64,000 bases of DNA from Flavobacterium sp. MedPE-SWcel (GTDB taxonomy: Bacteria > Bacteroidota > Bacteroidia > Flavobacteriales > Flavobacteriaceae), in contig MPCW01000002.1 of the NCBI GenBank assembly GCA_001874325.1, positions 124,001 through 188,000 of the forward strand, written 5' to 3'. Made by a program: the position numbers and the translations under genes. Positions 26,201 to 34,973 of the stretch are shown one piece after another. The notes under the pieces were generated by a model that was not told where the DNA came from, ran no database searches, and saw only the letters and a program-made list of their open reading frames with translations. The first letter of the stretch is position 1, and the number at the start of each line of letters is the position of its first letter.

Positions 26201-27538
26201 CTATATTGTAAAAACAGGTTCTTTTACAAACTCCATTCTCACTATACCATCATCATCTATTTTAGTAAGCTTTATTTCATGAAGCGTGTTTACTAATTCA
26301 GGATTCCAAGGCGTTTTTACCTTTATGTAGTTTTCGGTAAAACCATGAATGTACCCTTCTTTATTTTCACTCTCAAATAAAACTGTACGAGTACTACCTA
26401 ATTGACTCTCGTAAAAAGCTCTTCGTTTTTTAACTGATAACCCACGAAGCATTTTACTACGCTTACTTCGCACATTCATAGGTACTACACCTTCCATTTC
26501 AGCAGCAGGAGTATTATCACGCTCACTATATGTAAACACATGTAAGTATGATATATCCATCTCGTTTAAGTAATTATACGTTTCTAAGAAATGTTCGTCA
26601 GTTTCTTCAGGAAAACCAACAATAACGTCTACACCTATACAAGCATGAGGCATAACTTTTCGTGTTTTTGTAACACGTTCAGTATATACTTCACGCATAT
26701 AACGACGACGCATTAACTTTAATATCTCATTACTACCCGATTGTAGCGGTATATGAAAATGCGGCACAAAAGTTCTACTCTGTGCTACAAAATCAATAGT
26801 TTCATTCTTTAATAAATTCGGTTCTATAGAAGATATTCTCAAGCGTTCAATCCCTTCTACTTTATCTAGTGCTTGCACTAACTCATAAAAAGTATGTTCA
26901 TGCTTTTTATTACCGAATTCACCCTTACCATAGTCTCCAATATTAACTCCTGTAAGTACAATCTCTCTAATATTTTTAGCAGATATTTCGACTGCATTTT
27001 TTAATACATTCTCTAATGTATCACTACGCGAAATACCACGTGCTAACGGAATAGTGCAATACGTACATTTATAATCACAACCATCTTGCACTTTCAAGAA
27101 AGCTCTAGTACGATCACCTATAGAGTAACTCCCTACATAAAAATCAGCTTCTGATATTTCGCAAGAGTGCACCTCACCCATATCATTTTTAGAAAGATCG
27201 TTTATATAATCTGTAATCTTAAACTTTTCGGTAGCCCCTAAAACAAGATCAACCCCATCAACAGAAGCAAGTTGTTCTGGCTTAAGTTGCGCATAACAAC
27301 CCACAGCCGCTACAAATGCTTTATCATTCTTTTTAAGTGCTTTTTTTACTACTTGTTTAAACTGTTTGTCAGCATTTTCTGTAACCGAACATGTATTTAT
27401 AACATAAATATCTGCTACATCTCCAAAATCTACACGATCAAAACCTTCGTCTTGAAAATCGCGAGCAATAGTAGATGTCTCTGAAAAATTTAATTTACAT
27501 CCTAATGTATAAAAAGCAACTTTTTTCCTGTTTTCCAT
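26201..27538 (-). CDS. mtaB: tRNA threonylcarbamoyladenosine methylthiotransferase
   Basis: A 445-residue radical-SAM methylthiotransferase that adds a methylthio group to t6A37 of tRNAs reading ANN codons. The N-terminal UPF0004 domain has three cluster cysteines (GCKLNFSET, NTCSVTENAD, AVGCYAQ). The radical SAM domain has C-x3-C-x2-C in DGCDYKCTYCTIPLARG. The C-terminal TRAM-like RNA-binding part ends VKEPVFTI. The length and the GCKLN start distinguish MtaB from MiaB and RimO. It is a single-gene unit divergent from the peptide-binding lipoprotein; a TAAATTTG box lies upstream on the minus strand. Confidence 0.95.
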   Translation of the reverse strand: MENRKKVAFYTLGCKLNFSETSTIARDFQDEGFDRVDFGDVADIYVINTCSVTENADKQFKQVVKKALKKNDKAFVAAVGCYAQLKPEQLASVDGVDLVLGATEKFKITDYINDLSKNDMGEVHSCEISEADFYVGSYSIGDRTRAFLKVQDGCDYKCTYCTIPLARGISRSDTLENVLKNAVEISAKNIREIVLTGVNIGDYGKGEFGNKKHEHTFYELVQALDKVEGIERLRISSIEPNLLKNETIDFVAQSRTFVPHFHIPLQSGSNEILKLMRRRYMREVYTERVTKTRKVMPHACIGVDVIVGFPEETDEHFLETYNYLNEMDISYLHVFTYSERDNTPAAEMEGVVPMNVRSKRSKMLRGLSVKKRRAFYESQLGSTRTVLFESENKEGYIHGFTENYIKVKTPWNPELVNTLHEIKLTKIDDDGIVRMEFVKEPVFTI

Positions 27539-27600
27539 TGTATTAGCCCCTTCTAAAGCTGTAACTTTTAATTATATTTACCCTTGCAAAAATAAGGTTG

Positions 27601-27608
27601 CAAATTTA
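27601..27608 (-). promoter_or_regulatory. Putative promoter -7 box of mtaB (TAAATTTG)
   Basis: A minus-strand TAnnTTTG match 62 bp upstream of the mtaB start, in the divergent region. The nearest TTG upstream is 25 bp away, outside the normal 17-23 spacing. Confidence 0.4.
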
Positions 27609-27626
27609 CACACAAAAATCGACTTG

Positions 27627-29225
27627 ATGAAATCAATATTCCGCTATATATCAATTTGTTGCTCATTGTTTTTTCTAGTTTCTTGCGGAAAAGATCAAAA
27701 AGAAAATCGAGATCATCTTGTTTTTCGTTATAACGAAAATGCAGCCGTTAACTCTCTCGACCCTGCTTTTTCACGTACACGACCTTCTATATGGGTATGT
27801 AATCAGCTATTTAATGGTTTAGTACAACTTGATGATCAGCTTAATATACAACCCGATATTGCTAAAAGCTGGGAAATATCTCCCGATGGTAAAACATACA
27901 CCTTTACACTTCGTGATGATGTGTACTTTCATAAAAGCAACCTATTTGGTACAGATAGTACCCGAACTGTTGTAGCATCTGATTTTGAATATAGCTTAAA
28001 CCGATTACTTGACGAAAACATCGCTGCTCCTGGCAGATGGATATTACAAAATGTAGAGAGTTTTAAGGCTTTAAATAAAAACACTTTTCAAATACAATTA
28101 AATAAAACCTTCCCTGCTTTTTTAGGATTACTTACCATGAAATATGCATCGGTAGTGCCACACGAAGCTTTTGAAGCTGAAGATTATGATTTCCGCACCA
28201 ACCCTATTGGTACAGGCGCTTTTCATTTTAAAATATGGGAAGAAAATGTAAAACTTGTACTTAGAAAAAACTCATTATACTACGAGAAAGATAAAAACGG
28301 AATTCAACTACCCTATCTTGAAGCTGTAGCCATTACTTTTTTACCCGATAAACAAAGTGGTTTTTTACAGTTTGTACAAGGTAGGCAAGATCTAGTTTCT
28401 GGTTTAGACCCATCTTATAAAGATGAAATAGTAACCCCTAAAGGCGAACTACAACCTAAATACAGTAATACTGTAAACATGATTACAGGTGCCTATCTTA
28501 ATACCGAATATATGGGCTTTCGATTTGATGGTGATAATAATGCTGTAAAAGACAAACGTATTCGACAAGCCATGAATTATGGTTTCGATCGTAATAAAAT
28601 GATTATGTACTTACGTAATGGCATGGGAACACCTGCTATACACGGTATGATACCTACTGGTTTAGGAGGGTATGGTACTACAGGGTATGATTATAATCCT
28701 GAAAAAGCTCGAAAATTAATAGCATCCTATAAAAAAGCAACTGGAGACAAGAACCCAAAAATAGAAATGAGTACAACGGCTTCTTATCTTGATATTGCTG
28801 AGTATTTACAACGAGAATGGCAAAAAATAGGGCTAAATGTAGAGGTTGATGTAAACCCACCTTCTACCCTAACACAATCTATATCTAACGGAAAAGTTTC
28901 TTTCTTTAAGGCTAGCTGGATCGCTGATTATCCTGATGCCGAGAATTATCTCTCATTATTTTATAGTAAAAACTTCTCTCCTGGAGGACCAAACTATACA
29001 CATTTTAAAAATGATGAATTTGACAAACTATACGAAAAAGCTTTTACTGTTATAGATGATACAAAAAGATATGCTCTATACCGTAAAATGGATTCTATAG
29101 TAATGGAAGAAGCTCCTGTAATATCATTATTTTATGATAAAGCAGCTCGATTTACTGGTAAAAATGTAAACGGATTAGGTATAAACCCTTTAAACTTATT
29201 GGTTTTAAAAAACACTAAGAAATAA
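27627..29225 (+). CDS. ABC transporter substrate-binding lipoprotein, peptide (SBP_bac_5) type
   Basis: A 532-residue lipoprotein (signal RYISICCSLFFLVSCG, lipid Cys about residue 21) of the family 5 solute-binding proteins (OppA/DppA-like, 500-550 residues). It has the family opening NAAVNSLDPAFSRTR, then SPDGKTYTFTLRDDVYFH and the N-lobe, and the return region ASWIADYPDAENYLSLFYS before the C-terminal helix VMEEAPVISLFYD. It presents oligopeptides or similar solutes to an inner-membrane permease, but no permease or ATPase gene is next to it, so the partner must be elsewhere. The ATG at 27627 is preferred to the adjacent TTG. It is convergent with the nuclease gene 11 bp away. Confidence 0.9.
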   Translation: MKSIFRYISICCSLFFLVSCGKDQKENRDHLVFRYNENAAVNSLDPAFSRTRPSIWVCNQLFNGLVQLDDQLNIQPDIAKSWEISPDGKTYTFTLRDDVYFHKSNLFGTDSTRTVVASDFEYSLNRLLDENIAAPGRWILQNVESFKALNKNTFQIQLNKTFPAFLGLLTMKYASVVPHEAFEAEDYDFRTNPIGTGAFHFKIWEENVKLVLRKNSLYYEKDKNGIQLPYLEAVAITFLPDKQSGFLQFVQGRQDLVSGLDPSYKDEIVTPKGELQPKYSNTVNMITGAYLNTEYMGFRFDGDNNAVKDKRIRQAMNYGFDRNKMIMYLRNGMGTPAIHGMIPTGLGGYGTTGYDYNPEKARKLIASYKKATGDKNPKIEMSTTASYLDIAEYLQREWQKIGLNVEVDVNPPSTLTQSISNGKVSFFKASWIADYPDAENYLSLFYSKNFSPGGPNYTHFKNDEFDKLYEKAFTVIDDTKRYALYRKMDSIVMEEAPVISLFYDKAARFTGKNVNGLGINPLNLLVLKNTKK

Positions 29226-29235
29226 CAAGTTTTAA

Positions 29236-29838
29236 TTAATGGTTTCTATTTCTTCGTCTAGTTTTACGCCACTCCCAAGGTGCTGTAGGGTTTCTATCTT
29301 GCCATAACCCAACTTTTTTGGCTCTGGCCTGATTTTCTAGTGATGCTAGTTTTTTACTGTCTGAATAATATTTATAATGCCACGCAAACCCCGCCGCTAC
29401 TAAAGCTTCATTTACATTAATACCATCGTTTGTTTCTATAAAACCAACTACTCTATTATAACGATCTCTCTTAACTTTTGAAGTTACTGTTACTATTTTA
29501 CCTGCACATAGGCTTGCGGCATACTTTTTTGCCGCCTTACCATAGGCCTGTTGACTCTCAGGGCAATCTACTTCTGCAAGACGAACACGTTCTGTTTTAC
29601 CTTCACGTAGAACCTCAAAAGTATCACCATCTCTCACACTCATTACTTTACCTGTAAAAGTATTTAATGTTCTCTCTTCTTTATCGTGAGTAGTATCAGT
29701 TTGCTCTACAAAGTCATTCTGTGGCCTACTACTACTTTTAGTATCTCCTTTAAAAAATCGATATGAAGTAACTGCTACTAAAAGTAGTAAAACCAGTATA
29801 GAATATTTACTCTTATTCTTTCCTTTTCTTTGTTTCAT
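29236..29838 (-). CDS. Membrane-anchored thermonuclease family (SNase-like) protein
   Basis: A 200-residue protein with an N-terminal signal anchor (KYSILVLLLLVAVTSYRFF). A staphylococcal-nuclease OB domain follows: TGKVMSVRDGDTFEVL, VRLAEVDCPESQQAYGKAAKKY (the catalytic Arg and the Glu site), KRDRYNRVVGFI, and VAAGFAWHYKYYS. The linker between them is rich in S, T and K. It should cut DNA or RNA in the periplasm or outside, calcium-dependent in the characterised members. The charged C-terminus ends in KTRRRNRN. It may be cotranscribed with the GlmU-like gene 16 bp upstream, with no clear functional link. Confidence 0.9.
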   Translation of the reverse strand: MKQRKGKNKSKYSILVLLLLVAVTSYRFFKGDTKSSSRPQNDFVEQTDTTHDKEERTLNTFTGKVMSVRDGDTFEVLREGKTERVRLAEVDCPESQQAYGKAAKKYAASLCAGKIVTVTSKVKRDRYNRVVGFIETNDGINVNEALVAAGFAWHYKYYSDSKKLASLENQARAKKVGLWQDRNPTAPWEWRKTRRRNRNH

Positions 29839-29853
29839 TATTATAACAACTGC

Positions 29854-31032
29854 TTAGCTATCCTTACGCCATTTTTTTGTTTCCTCAAAAACATGCTCTA
29901 GTATAGCAGCATCTTCTGGTGTAAATTCAACTTTACGGCGTGCCATTACTATTTCAGATGTTTGAAAAGCTTTCTTTGTTATATAGGTTGTAAAGCCTGA
30001 TGCTCCACCCCAAGAAAAACTTGGCACAAAATTACGAGGGAATCCGCTACCAAAAATATTAGCGCTTACTCCTACAACTGTACCTGTATTAAACATAGTA
30101 TTAATTCCACATTTACTATGATCTCCCATCATTAAACCACAAAACTGAGTACCTGTTTTTTTAAAGCCTTCTTTTTCATAACTCCATAACTTCACCTCGT
30201 CATAATTATTCTTAAGGTTAGAGTTATTAGTATCTGCTCCAAGATTACACCACTCACCAAGTACTGAGTTACCTAAGAAACCATCATGCCCTTTATTTGA
30301 ATAACCAAATAGTACTGAATTATTTACCTCTCCACCTATACGAGAATGTGGCCCTACAGTTGTGGCTCCATATACCTTAGTGGCTAGTTTTACTTGTGCT
30401 CCTTCGCATAATGCAAATGGCCCTCTAATTACAGAGTTCTCCATAACTTCAGTATCTTTCCCTATATATATAGGTCCAGAAGAAGCATTAAGCGTAACAA
30501 ATTCTAATTTTGCTCCTTCCTCTATAAAAATATCCTCAGGTGCTATAGTATTCACTGTTGCTGGTATTGGTTGCGAAGTTCTACCCTCAGTAAGTAATTC
30601 AAAATCTTCACGAATCGCAGCATCATTTTTCTGGAAAATATCCCATGTGTTTTCTACTCTCAAACAGTCTTCTGTATATTCTATATTTTCGTATGTATCA
30701 AAATCTACCTCTTCTTGAGTATCTTTTGTATAAAAAGCTACTATTTCATCTCCACAAAAAACAGCCTGATTCTCCTCTAAGCTCTGTATCATTTCAACCA
30801 TATCCTCTGTAGGTAAAAACGAAGCGTTTATCATGATATTCTCTTCCATCTCTACCATTGGGTACTTATCCATAAGGTACTCCTCTGTTAAACTTGTAGT
30901 AGTATAACCCAAATGTTTTTCCCATTTTTCACGAATAGTTAATATCCCTATTCTTATATCTGCTACTGGTCTTGTATAAGTAAATGGTAAAAGTGATTTG
31001 TGCACTGTACCGTCAAAAAGTATATAGTTCAT
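29854..31032 (-). CDS. GlmU-family putative sugar nucleotidyltransferase
   Basis: A 392-residue protein with an N-terminal NTP-transferase-like domain (residues about 1-180). It begins MNYILFDGTVHKSLLPFTYT without the LAAGxGTRM pyrophosphorylase signature. A C-terminal left-handed beta-helix of hexapeptide repeats follows (GPIYIGKDTEVMENSVIRGPFALCEGAQV, then KVYGATTVGPHSRIGGEVNNSVLFGYS). It belongs to the GlmU-like group common in Bacteroidota. The helix suggests a trimeric acyl- or acetyl-transferase type fold, but the substrate is unknown, and the missing signature makes classical nucleotidyl transfer uncertain. A TATTTTTG box lies 20 bp upstream. Confidence 0.82.
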   Translation of the reverse strand: MNYILFDGTVHKSLLPFTYTRPVADIRIGILTIREKWEKHLGYTTTSLTEEYLMDKYPMVEMEENIMINASFLPTEDMVEMIQSLEENQAVFCGDEIVAFYTKDTQEEVDFDTYENIEYTEDCLRVENTWDIFQKNDAAIREDFELLTEGRTSQPIPATVNTIAPEDIFIEEGAKLEFVTLNASSGPIYIGKDTEVMENSVIRGPFALCEGAQVKLATKVYGATTVGPHSRIGGEVNNSVLFGYSNKGHDGFLGNSVLGEWCNLGADTNNSNLKNNYDEVKLWSYEKEGFKKTGTQFCGLMMGDHSKCGINTMFNTGTVVGVSANIFGSGFPRNFVPSFSWGGASGFTTYITKKAFQTSEIVMARRKVEFTPEDAAILEHVFEETKKWRKDS

Positions 31033-31052
31033 GGCTTATAATGTTTGTGAAT

Positions 31053-31060
31053 CAAAAATA
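31053..31060 (-). promoter_or_regulatory. Putative -7 box (TATTTTTG)
   Basis: A minus-strand TAnnTTTG match 20 bp upstream of the GlmU-like gene start. Confidence 0.4.
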
Positions 31061-31142
31061 GATAATAAAGTTGTAAAGTTATAGTCTAAAAATAATAAAG
31101 AATAATCTCGCTAAAATTTAATGATAGCTTAAAACAATGTAT

Positions 31143-31172
31143 AAAAAAAGCCTTCCGTTTCGGGAAGGCTTT
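31143..31172 (-). terminator. Rho-independent terminator of rpmE2
   Basis: On the minus strand AAAGCCTTCCC, loop GAAA, GGAAGGCTTT and a T-run, 25 bp after the L31 stop. Confidence 0.85.
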
Positions 31173-31196
31173 AGATATGATATAAAGTTCAAAAAA

Positions 31197-31448
31197 TTAT
31201 TTTTTGAATTTTGCATATTTAGTTTTGAACTTGTCAATACGTCCTGCAGTATCAATCAGTTTAGATTTACCTGTATAGAATGGGTGTGATGTTCTAGATA
31301 TCTCCATTTTCACTACCGGATACTCAACTCCGTCCACTTCAATTGTTTCTTTCGTATCTGCTGTAGATTTAGTAATAAATACATCGTCATTAGACATGTC
31401 TTTAAATGCTACTAATCTGTAATTCTCTGGGTGAATACCTTTTTTCAT
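31197..31448 (-). CDS. rpmE2: 50S ribosomal protein L31, type B (zinc-free)
   Basis: An 83-residue protein beginning [20 protein letters not shown], which is the type B L31 signature (KGIHPxYRxVxFxD). It has no cysteines, so it lacks the CxxC zinc site of the type A form and is independent of zinc supply. [20 protein letters not shown] is the conserved C-terminal pattern. The protein forms part of the ribosomal central protuberance and inter-subunit bridge. It has its own TTG/TACTTTTG promoter at 31565-31593 and a terminator, so it is a single-gene unit. Confidence 0.95.
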   Translation of the reverse strand: MKKGIHPENYRLVAFKDMSNDDVFITKSTADTKETIEVDGVEYPVVKMEISRTSHPFYTGKSKLIDTAGRIDKFKTKYAKFKK

Positions 31449-31564
31449 CTTAAGTAAATTTTATTTTGTTATGGCTGTAAACTCGTTTCGAAGCTTTCGA
31501 TTTATCTTGAAAGGTGTAAACGTCTTACAACTTTTTAGTTTGAAAATATTTTAATTTCAGAGTG

Positions 31565-31593
31565 CAAAAGTACAACTATTTTTTCAATATCAA
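31565..31593 (-). promoter_or_regulatory. Promoter of rpmE2 (TTG-N18-TACTTTTG)
   Basis: On the minus strand a TTG at 31591-31593 and TACTTTTG at 31565-31572 are 18 bp apart, the full Bacteroidota pattern. The box is 116 bp upstream of the start codon, so the mRNA has a leader. Confidence 0.6.
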
Positions 31594-31634
31594 ACCATTA
31601 GAAATATTTTTTTAAGTGTAACACTCTCTTATTT

Positions 31635-31668
31635 TTGACGACTGATTGTATTGTAATTAGTATATTTG
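31635..31668 (+). promoter_or_regulatory. Putative promoter (TTG-N23-TATATTTG)
   Basis: TATATTTG at 31661-31668 with a TTG at 31635-31637, 23 bp apart, 21 bp before the DUF4199 start and divergent from the rpmE2 promoter. Confidence 0.5.
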
Positions 31669-31689
31669 TAACTTAAAAAAACCACCAAC

Positions 31690-32223
31690 ATGACAGATTT
31701 AATTAAAAAGAACGGAGTTAACTTTGGTCTTATCCTTGGAATTGTATCTATTTTAATAGGTGCAACTCTTTATGCCATCAACCTAGAGTTTATGGTTAGC
31801 TTCTGGATAGGTATAATCATATTCTTTATCAACATTGGTATTGCCATATTTGCCATAATAAAGTCTAAAAAAGGAATGGAGGGTTTTATAAGTTTTAAAG
31901 AAGCCTTCACAGCTTATTTTATTACAATGGCTATAGGTTCCGCTTTTTACGTTGTATTCATGATTTTACTTTTAAATGTTATAGATCCCGGGGCAAAAGA
32001 AATAATTTCTGAATTGTTAATCGAAAAAACAGTTACGATGATGCAAGGAATGAACGTCCCTACAGACGCTATCAAAGAAGCGGTTAAAAACATGCAAGAG
32101 ACCGATAACTTCAGCCCTGTATCTCAAGCGCTATCGTATGTTTGGAGCCTTTTATTCTATATAATAGTAGGTCTTATAATAGCCGCTATATTCAAGAAAA
32201 ACAAGCCAATGTTCGAAAACTAA
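31690..32223 (+). CDS. DUF4199 domain membrane protein
   Basis: A 177-residue inner-membrane protein with four predicted hydrophobic helices: FGLILGIVSILIGATLYAIN, VSFWIGIIIFFINIGIAIFAI, FITMAIGSAFYVVFMILLLNVI and SYVWSLLFYIIVGLIIAAIF. The conserved loop SKKGMEGFISFKEAFTAYF between helices 2 and 3 is typical of DUF4199, a family found in Bacteroidota with unknown role. The stop codon is immediately followed by the ATG of the GT2 gene, so the two are translationally linked. That supports a helper role for the glycosyltransferase, but it is inference. Confidence 0.85.
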   Translation: MTDLIKKNGVNFGLILGIVSILIGATLYAINLEFMVSFWIGIIIFFINIGIAIFAIIKSKKGMEGFISFKEAFTAYFITMAIGSAFYVVFMILLLNVIDPGAKEIISELLIEKTVTMMQGMNVPTDAIKEAVKNMQETDNFSPVSQALSYVWSLLFYIIVGLIIAAIFKKNKPMFEN

Positions 32224-33177
32224 ATGAATTTATCCATAGTTATCCCCCTCCTCAACGAAGAGGAATCGCTTACCGAATTACACCAATGGATCGTTACTGT
32301 AATGACTTCCAACAGCTATAGCTATGAAGTTATTTTTATAGATGATGGTAGTACCGATAATTCTTGGAATATCATTCAAGGTTTATCAAAAAACAATTCC
32401 AATATAAAAGGGATTAAGTTCTTACAGAATTACGGTAAATCGCAAGCATTACATGCTGGTTTTAAAAAGGCGATGGGAGATGTTATAATTACTATGGATG
32501 CTGACTTACAAGATAGCCCTGAAGAAATACCTGAACTTTACAACATGGTTATGGATCAGGGCTTTGATTTAGTTTCTGGTTGGAAAAAGAAAAGATACGA
32601 CTCTGTAGTATCTAAAAACTTACCTTCAAAATTATTTAACTGGGCAGCTCGTAAAACATCTGGAGTTAAACTAAACGATTTTAATTGTGGCCTCAAGGCT
32701 TACAGAAACATAGTTATTAAAAACATCGAGGTTTCTGGCGAAATGCACCGTTATATACCCGTACTGGCAAAAAATGCTGGTTTTACAAAAATTGGCGAGA
32801 AAATAGTAATGCACCAAGCTCGCAAATATGGTAGCACCAAATTTGGTATGGAGCGTTTTATAAACGGCTTTCTTGACCTTATAACTATTTGGTTTATATC
32901 TCGATTTGGTAAACGTCCTATGCATCTTTTTGGAGCATTAGGCGTTTTAATGTTTATCATAGGGTTACTCTCTACAATATACATAGGCTTTACTAAATTA
33001 TATAAGCTATATAATCATGAACCTACTATATTAGTAACCAACAACCCTTGGTTCTATATTGCCTTAACAACCATGATAATAGGTACTCAATTATTCTTAG
33101 CTGGTTTTCTTGGTGAAATAATATTACGTACTAAAAACAATGAGGAACGATATAAAATAAGTGAGACTTTACAATAA
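32224..33177 (+). CDS. GT2-family polyprenyl-phosphate-type glycosyltransferase
   Basis: A 317-residue protein: an N-terminal GT-A domain starts SIVIPLLNEEESLTELHQWI, with the nucleotide-binding aspartates in FIDDGSTDNSW and MDADLQDSPEEIP. Two membrane helices close it (residues about 238-259, HLFGALGVLMFIIGLLSTIYIG, and 275-300). The layout is that of DPM1/ArnC/GtrB-type enzymes that move a sugar from a nucleotide donor to a polyprenyl phosphate at the inner membrane. The conserved R-K-x-G-x-S/T-K motif is present (QARKYGSTKFGMERF). The sugar and the final acceptor are unknown. Confidence 0.88.
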   Translation: MNLSIVIPLLNEEESLTELHQWIVTVMTSNSYSYEVIFIDDGSTDNSWNIIQGLSKNNSNIKGIKFLQNYGKSQALHAGFKKAMGDVIITMDADLQDSPEEIPELYNMVMDQGFDLVSGWKKKRYDSVVSKNLPSKLFNWAARKTSGVKLNDFNCGLKAYRNIVIKNIEVSGEMHRYIPVLAKNAGFTKIGEKIVMHQARKYGSTKFGMERFINGFLDLITIWFISRFGKRPMHLFGALGVLMFIIGLLSTIYIGFTKLYKLYNHEPTILVTNNPWFYIALTTMIIGTQLFLAGFLGEIILRTKNNEERYKISETLQ

Positions 33178-33241
33178 AAATAATTTGTATATTCCACTCA
33201 TAAAAACCAACCACTAAAACTTATATTAAAGTTATATTACT

Positions 33242-34969
33242 ATGGAAATTGAAAAATCAATACTAGACAAAGTAAACGTATGGCTTACGCCTGATTTTGA
33301 TATCGACACACAAAACAGTATAAAAGAGATGATGACTTCATCTCCTAAAGAACTAGAAGAAAGTTTCTACAAAAACTTAGAGTTTGGTACTGGTGGTATG
33401 CGTGGTATTATGGGACCTGGTACTAACCGTATTAATAAATACACACTAGGAAAAGCAACTCAAGGTTTATCTGATTATCTTAAAAAATCATTCCCTGAGG
33501 AGCAAACTAAAGTAGTAATAGCTTATGATTGTCGTCATAATAGTGATACACTAGCAAAGACAGTTGCTGATGTATTTTCGGCTAATGGAATCAAAGTATA
33601 TCTTTTCTCTGATATGCGCCCTACACCTGAACTTTCATTTGCTTTAAAACATTTAAATTGTCATGCGGGTATAGTACTTACCGCATCACACAACCCTCCT
33701 GAGTATAACGGCTATAAAGTATACTGGCAAGATGGTGGACAATTAGTACCACCACAAGATGGAGAAATAATAAGCACTATTGAAGCTTTAGAGTATGGTC
33801 AAATCAACTTTAATGCAAACGAAAATCTTATAGAATATATTGATAGTACTGTTGATAAAGCATTTATACAATCGTCATTACAAAACTCTACTTTTAATAT
33901 TTCACAAGAAGCCAAAGACGACATTAAAATAGTATTTACTTCTTTACATGGTACTTCTATAAAACTAGTTCCTGATGTATTAGAAGCAGCAGGATATAAA
34001 AATGTACATCTAGTAGAAGAACAAGCTGTACCTAATGGTAATTTCCCTACAGTAAAATCACCAAACCCAGAAGAGCCTGAAGCATTAGCTATGGCTACAG
34101 CATTAGCTGATAAAGTTGGAGCTGACATTGTTATAGGTACTGATCCTGATAGTGACAGACTTGGTGTAGCTGTTCGTAATAACGAAGGCGTTATGACACT
34201 ACTTAATGGTAATCAAACCATGATAGTAATGACTAACTTTTTACTAGAGCAATGGAAAAAGCAAGGCAAACTAAAAGAGACTGACTTTATAGGATCTACA
34301 ATAGTATCTACCCCTATGATGATGGAATTAGCAACTGCTTACAACATAGAGTGTAAAGTAGGTCTTACTGGCTTTAAGTGGATTGCTAAAATGATTAAGG
34401 ATTTCCCAAACCAACAATTTATTGGTGGTGGAGAAGAAAGCTTTGGTTACATGGTAGGCGATGCTGTACGTGATAAAGATGCAGTTACCTCTACCCTACT
34501 TGTTTGCGAAATTGTTGCACAGGCTAAAGCCAATGGAAGCTCTTTATACCAAGAACTTTTAAAACTATACACACAGTTTGGTTATTACAAAGAATCTCTT
34601 ATTTCTTTAACTAAAAAAGGAATTGAAGGTGCTCAAGAAATCAAACAAATGATGATCGACTTACGCGAGAACCCGTTAGAAGAAATAAACGGACAACGTG
34701 TATTAATGGTAGAAGATTACCAAGCTTCATCAGCCAAGAACCTAATTACAGGTGAGGAAGAAGAGTTGTATTTACCAAAATCTAATGTACTTATTTATTA
34801 CCTTGAAGATGGTAGTAAAATATGCGCTAGACCAAGTGGTACCGAACCAAAAATTAAATTTTACTTTAGTGTAAATGATACGTTAAACGATGTAAACGAT
34901 TTCTCAGCAATGGAAAAAACTCTTACTGAAAGAATCGAAAGCATTATAAAAGCAATGAACCTTATATAA
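33242..34969 (+). CDS. Phosphoglucomutase/phosphomannomutase family protein
   Basis: A 575-residue phosphosugar mutase. Active-site serine loop: [13 protein letters not shown] (about residues 146-158). Magnesium loop: [12 protein letters not shown]. Sugar-binding loop: [13 protein letters not shown]. Phosphate-binding loop: [13 protein letters not shown]. The length matches the long PGM/PMM form of Bacteroidota that interconverts hexose 1- and 6-phosphates. This feeds nucleotide sugar synthesis for glycans and storage. The GT2 gene upstream and the lipid-exporter-like gene 4 bp downstream suggest a role in envelope polysaccharide or glycolipid production. Confidence 0.94.
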   Translation: MEIEKSILDKVNVWLTPDFDIDTQNSIKEMMTSSPKELEESFYKNLEFGTGGMRGIMGPGTNRINKYTLGKATQGLSDYLKKSFPEEQTKVVIAYDCRHNSDTLAKTVADVFSANGIKVYLFSDMRPTPELSFALKHLNCHAGIVLTASHNPPEYNGYKVYWQDGGQLVPPQDGEIISTIEALEYGQINFNANENLIEYIDSTVDKAFIQSSLQNSTFNISQEAKDDIKIVFTSLHGTSIKLVPDVLEAAGYKNVHLVEEQAVPNGNFPTVKSPNPEEPEALAMATALADKVGADIVIGTDPDSDRLGVAVRNNEGVMTLLNGNQTMIVMTNFLLEQWKKQGKLKETDFIGSTIVSTPMMMELATAYNIECKVGLTGFKWIAKMIKDFPNQQFIGGGEESFGYMVGDAVRDKDAVTSTLLVCEIVAQAKANGSSLYQELLKLYTQFGYYKESLISLTKKGIEGAQEIKQMMIDLRENPLEEINGQRVLMVEDYQASSAKNLITGEEEELYLPKSNVLIYYLEDGSKICARPSGTEPKIKFYFSVNDTLNDVNDFSAMEKTLTERIESIIKAMNLI

Positions 34970-34973
34970 TTAA

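Noticed and set aside
29854..31032. GlmU-like protein as the true bifunctional GlmU
   Set aside because: It lacks the LAAGxGTRM signature and is shorter than GlmU (about 450), so only a family-level call is made.
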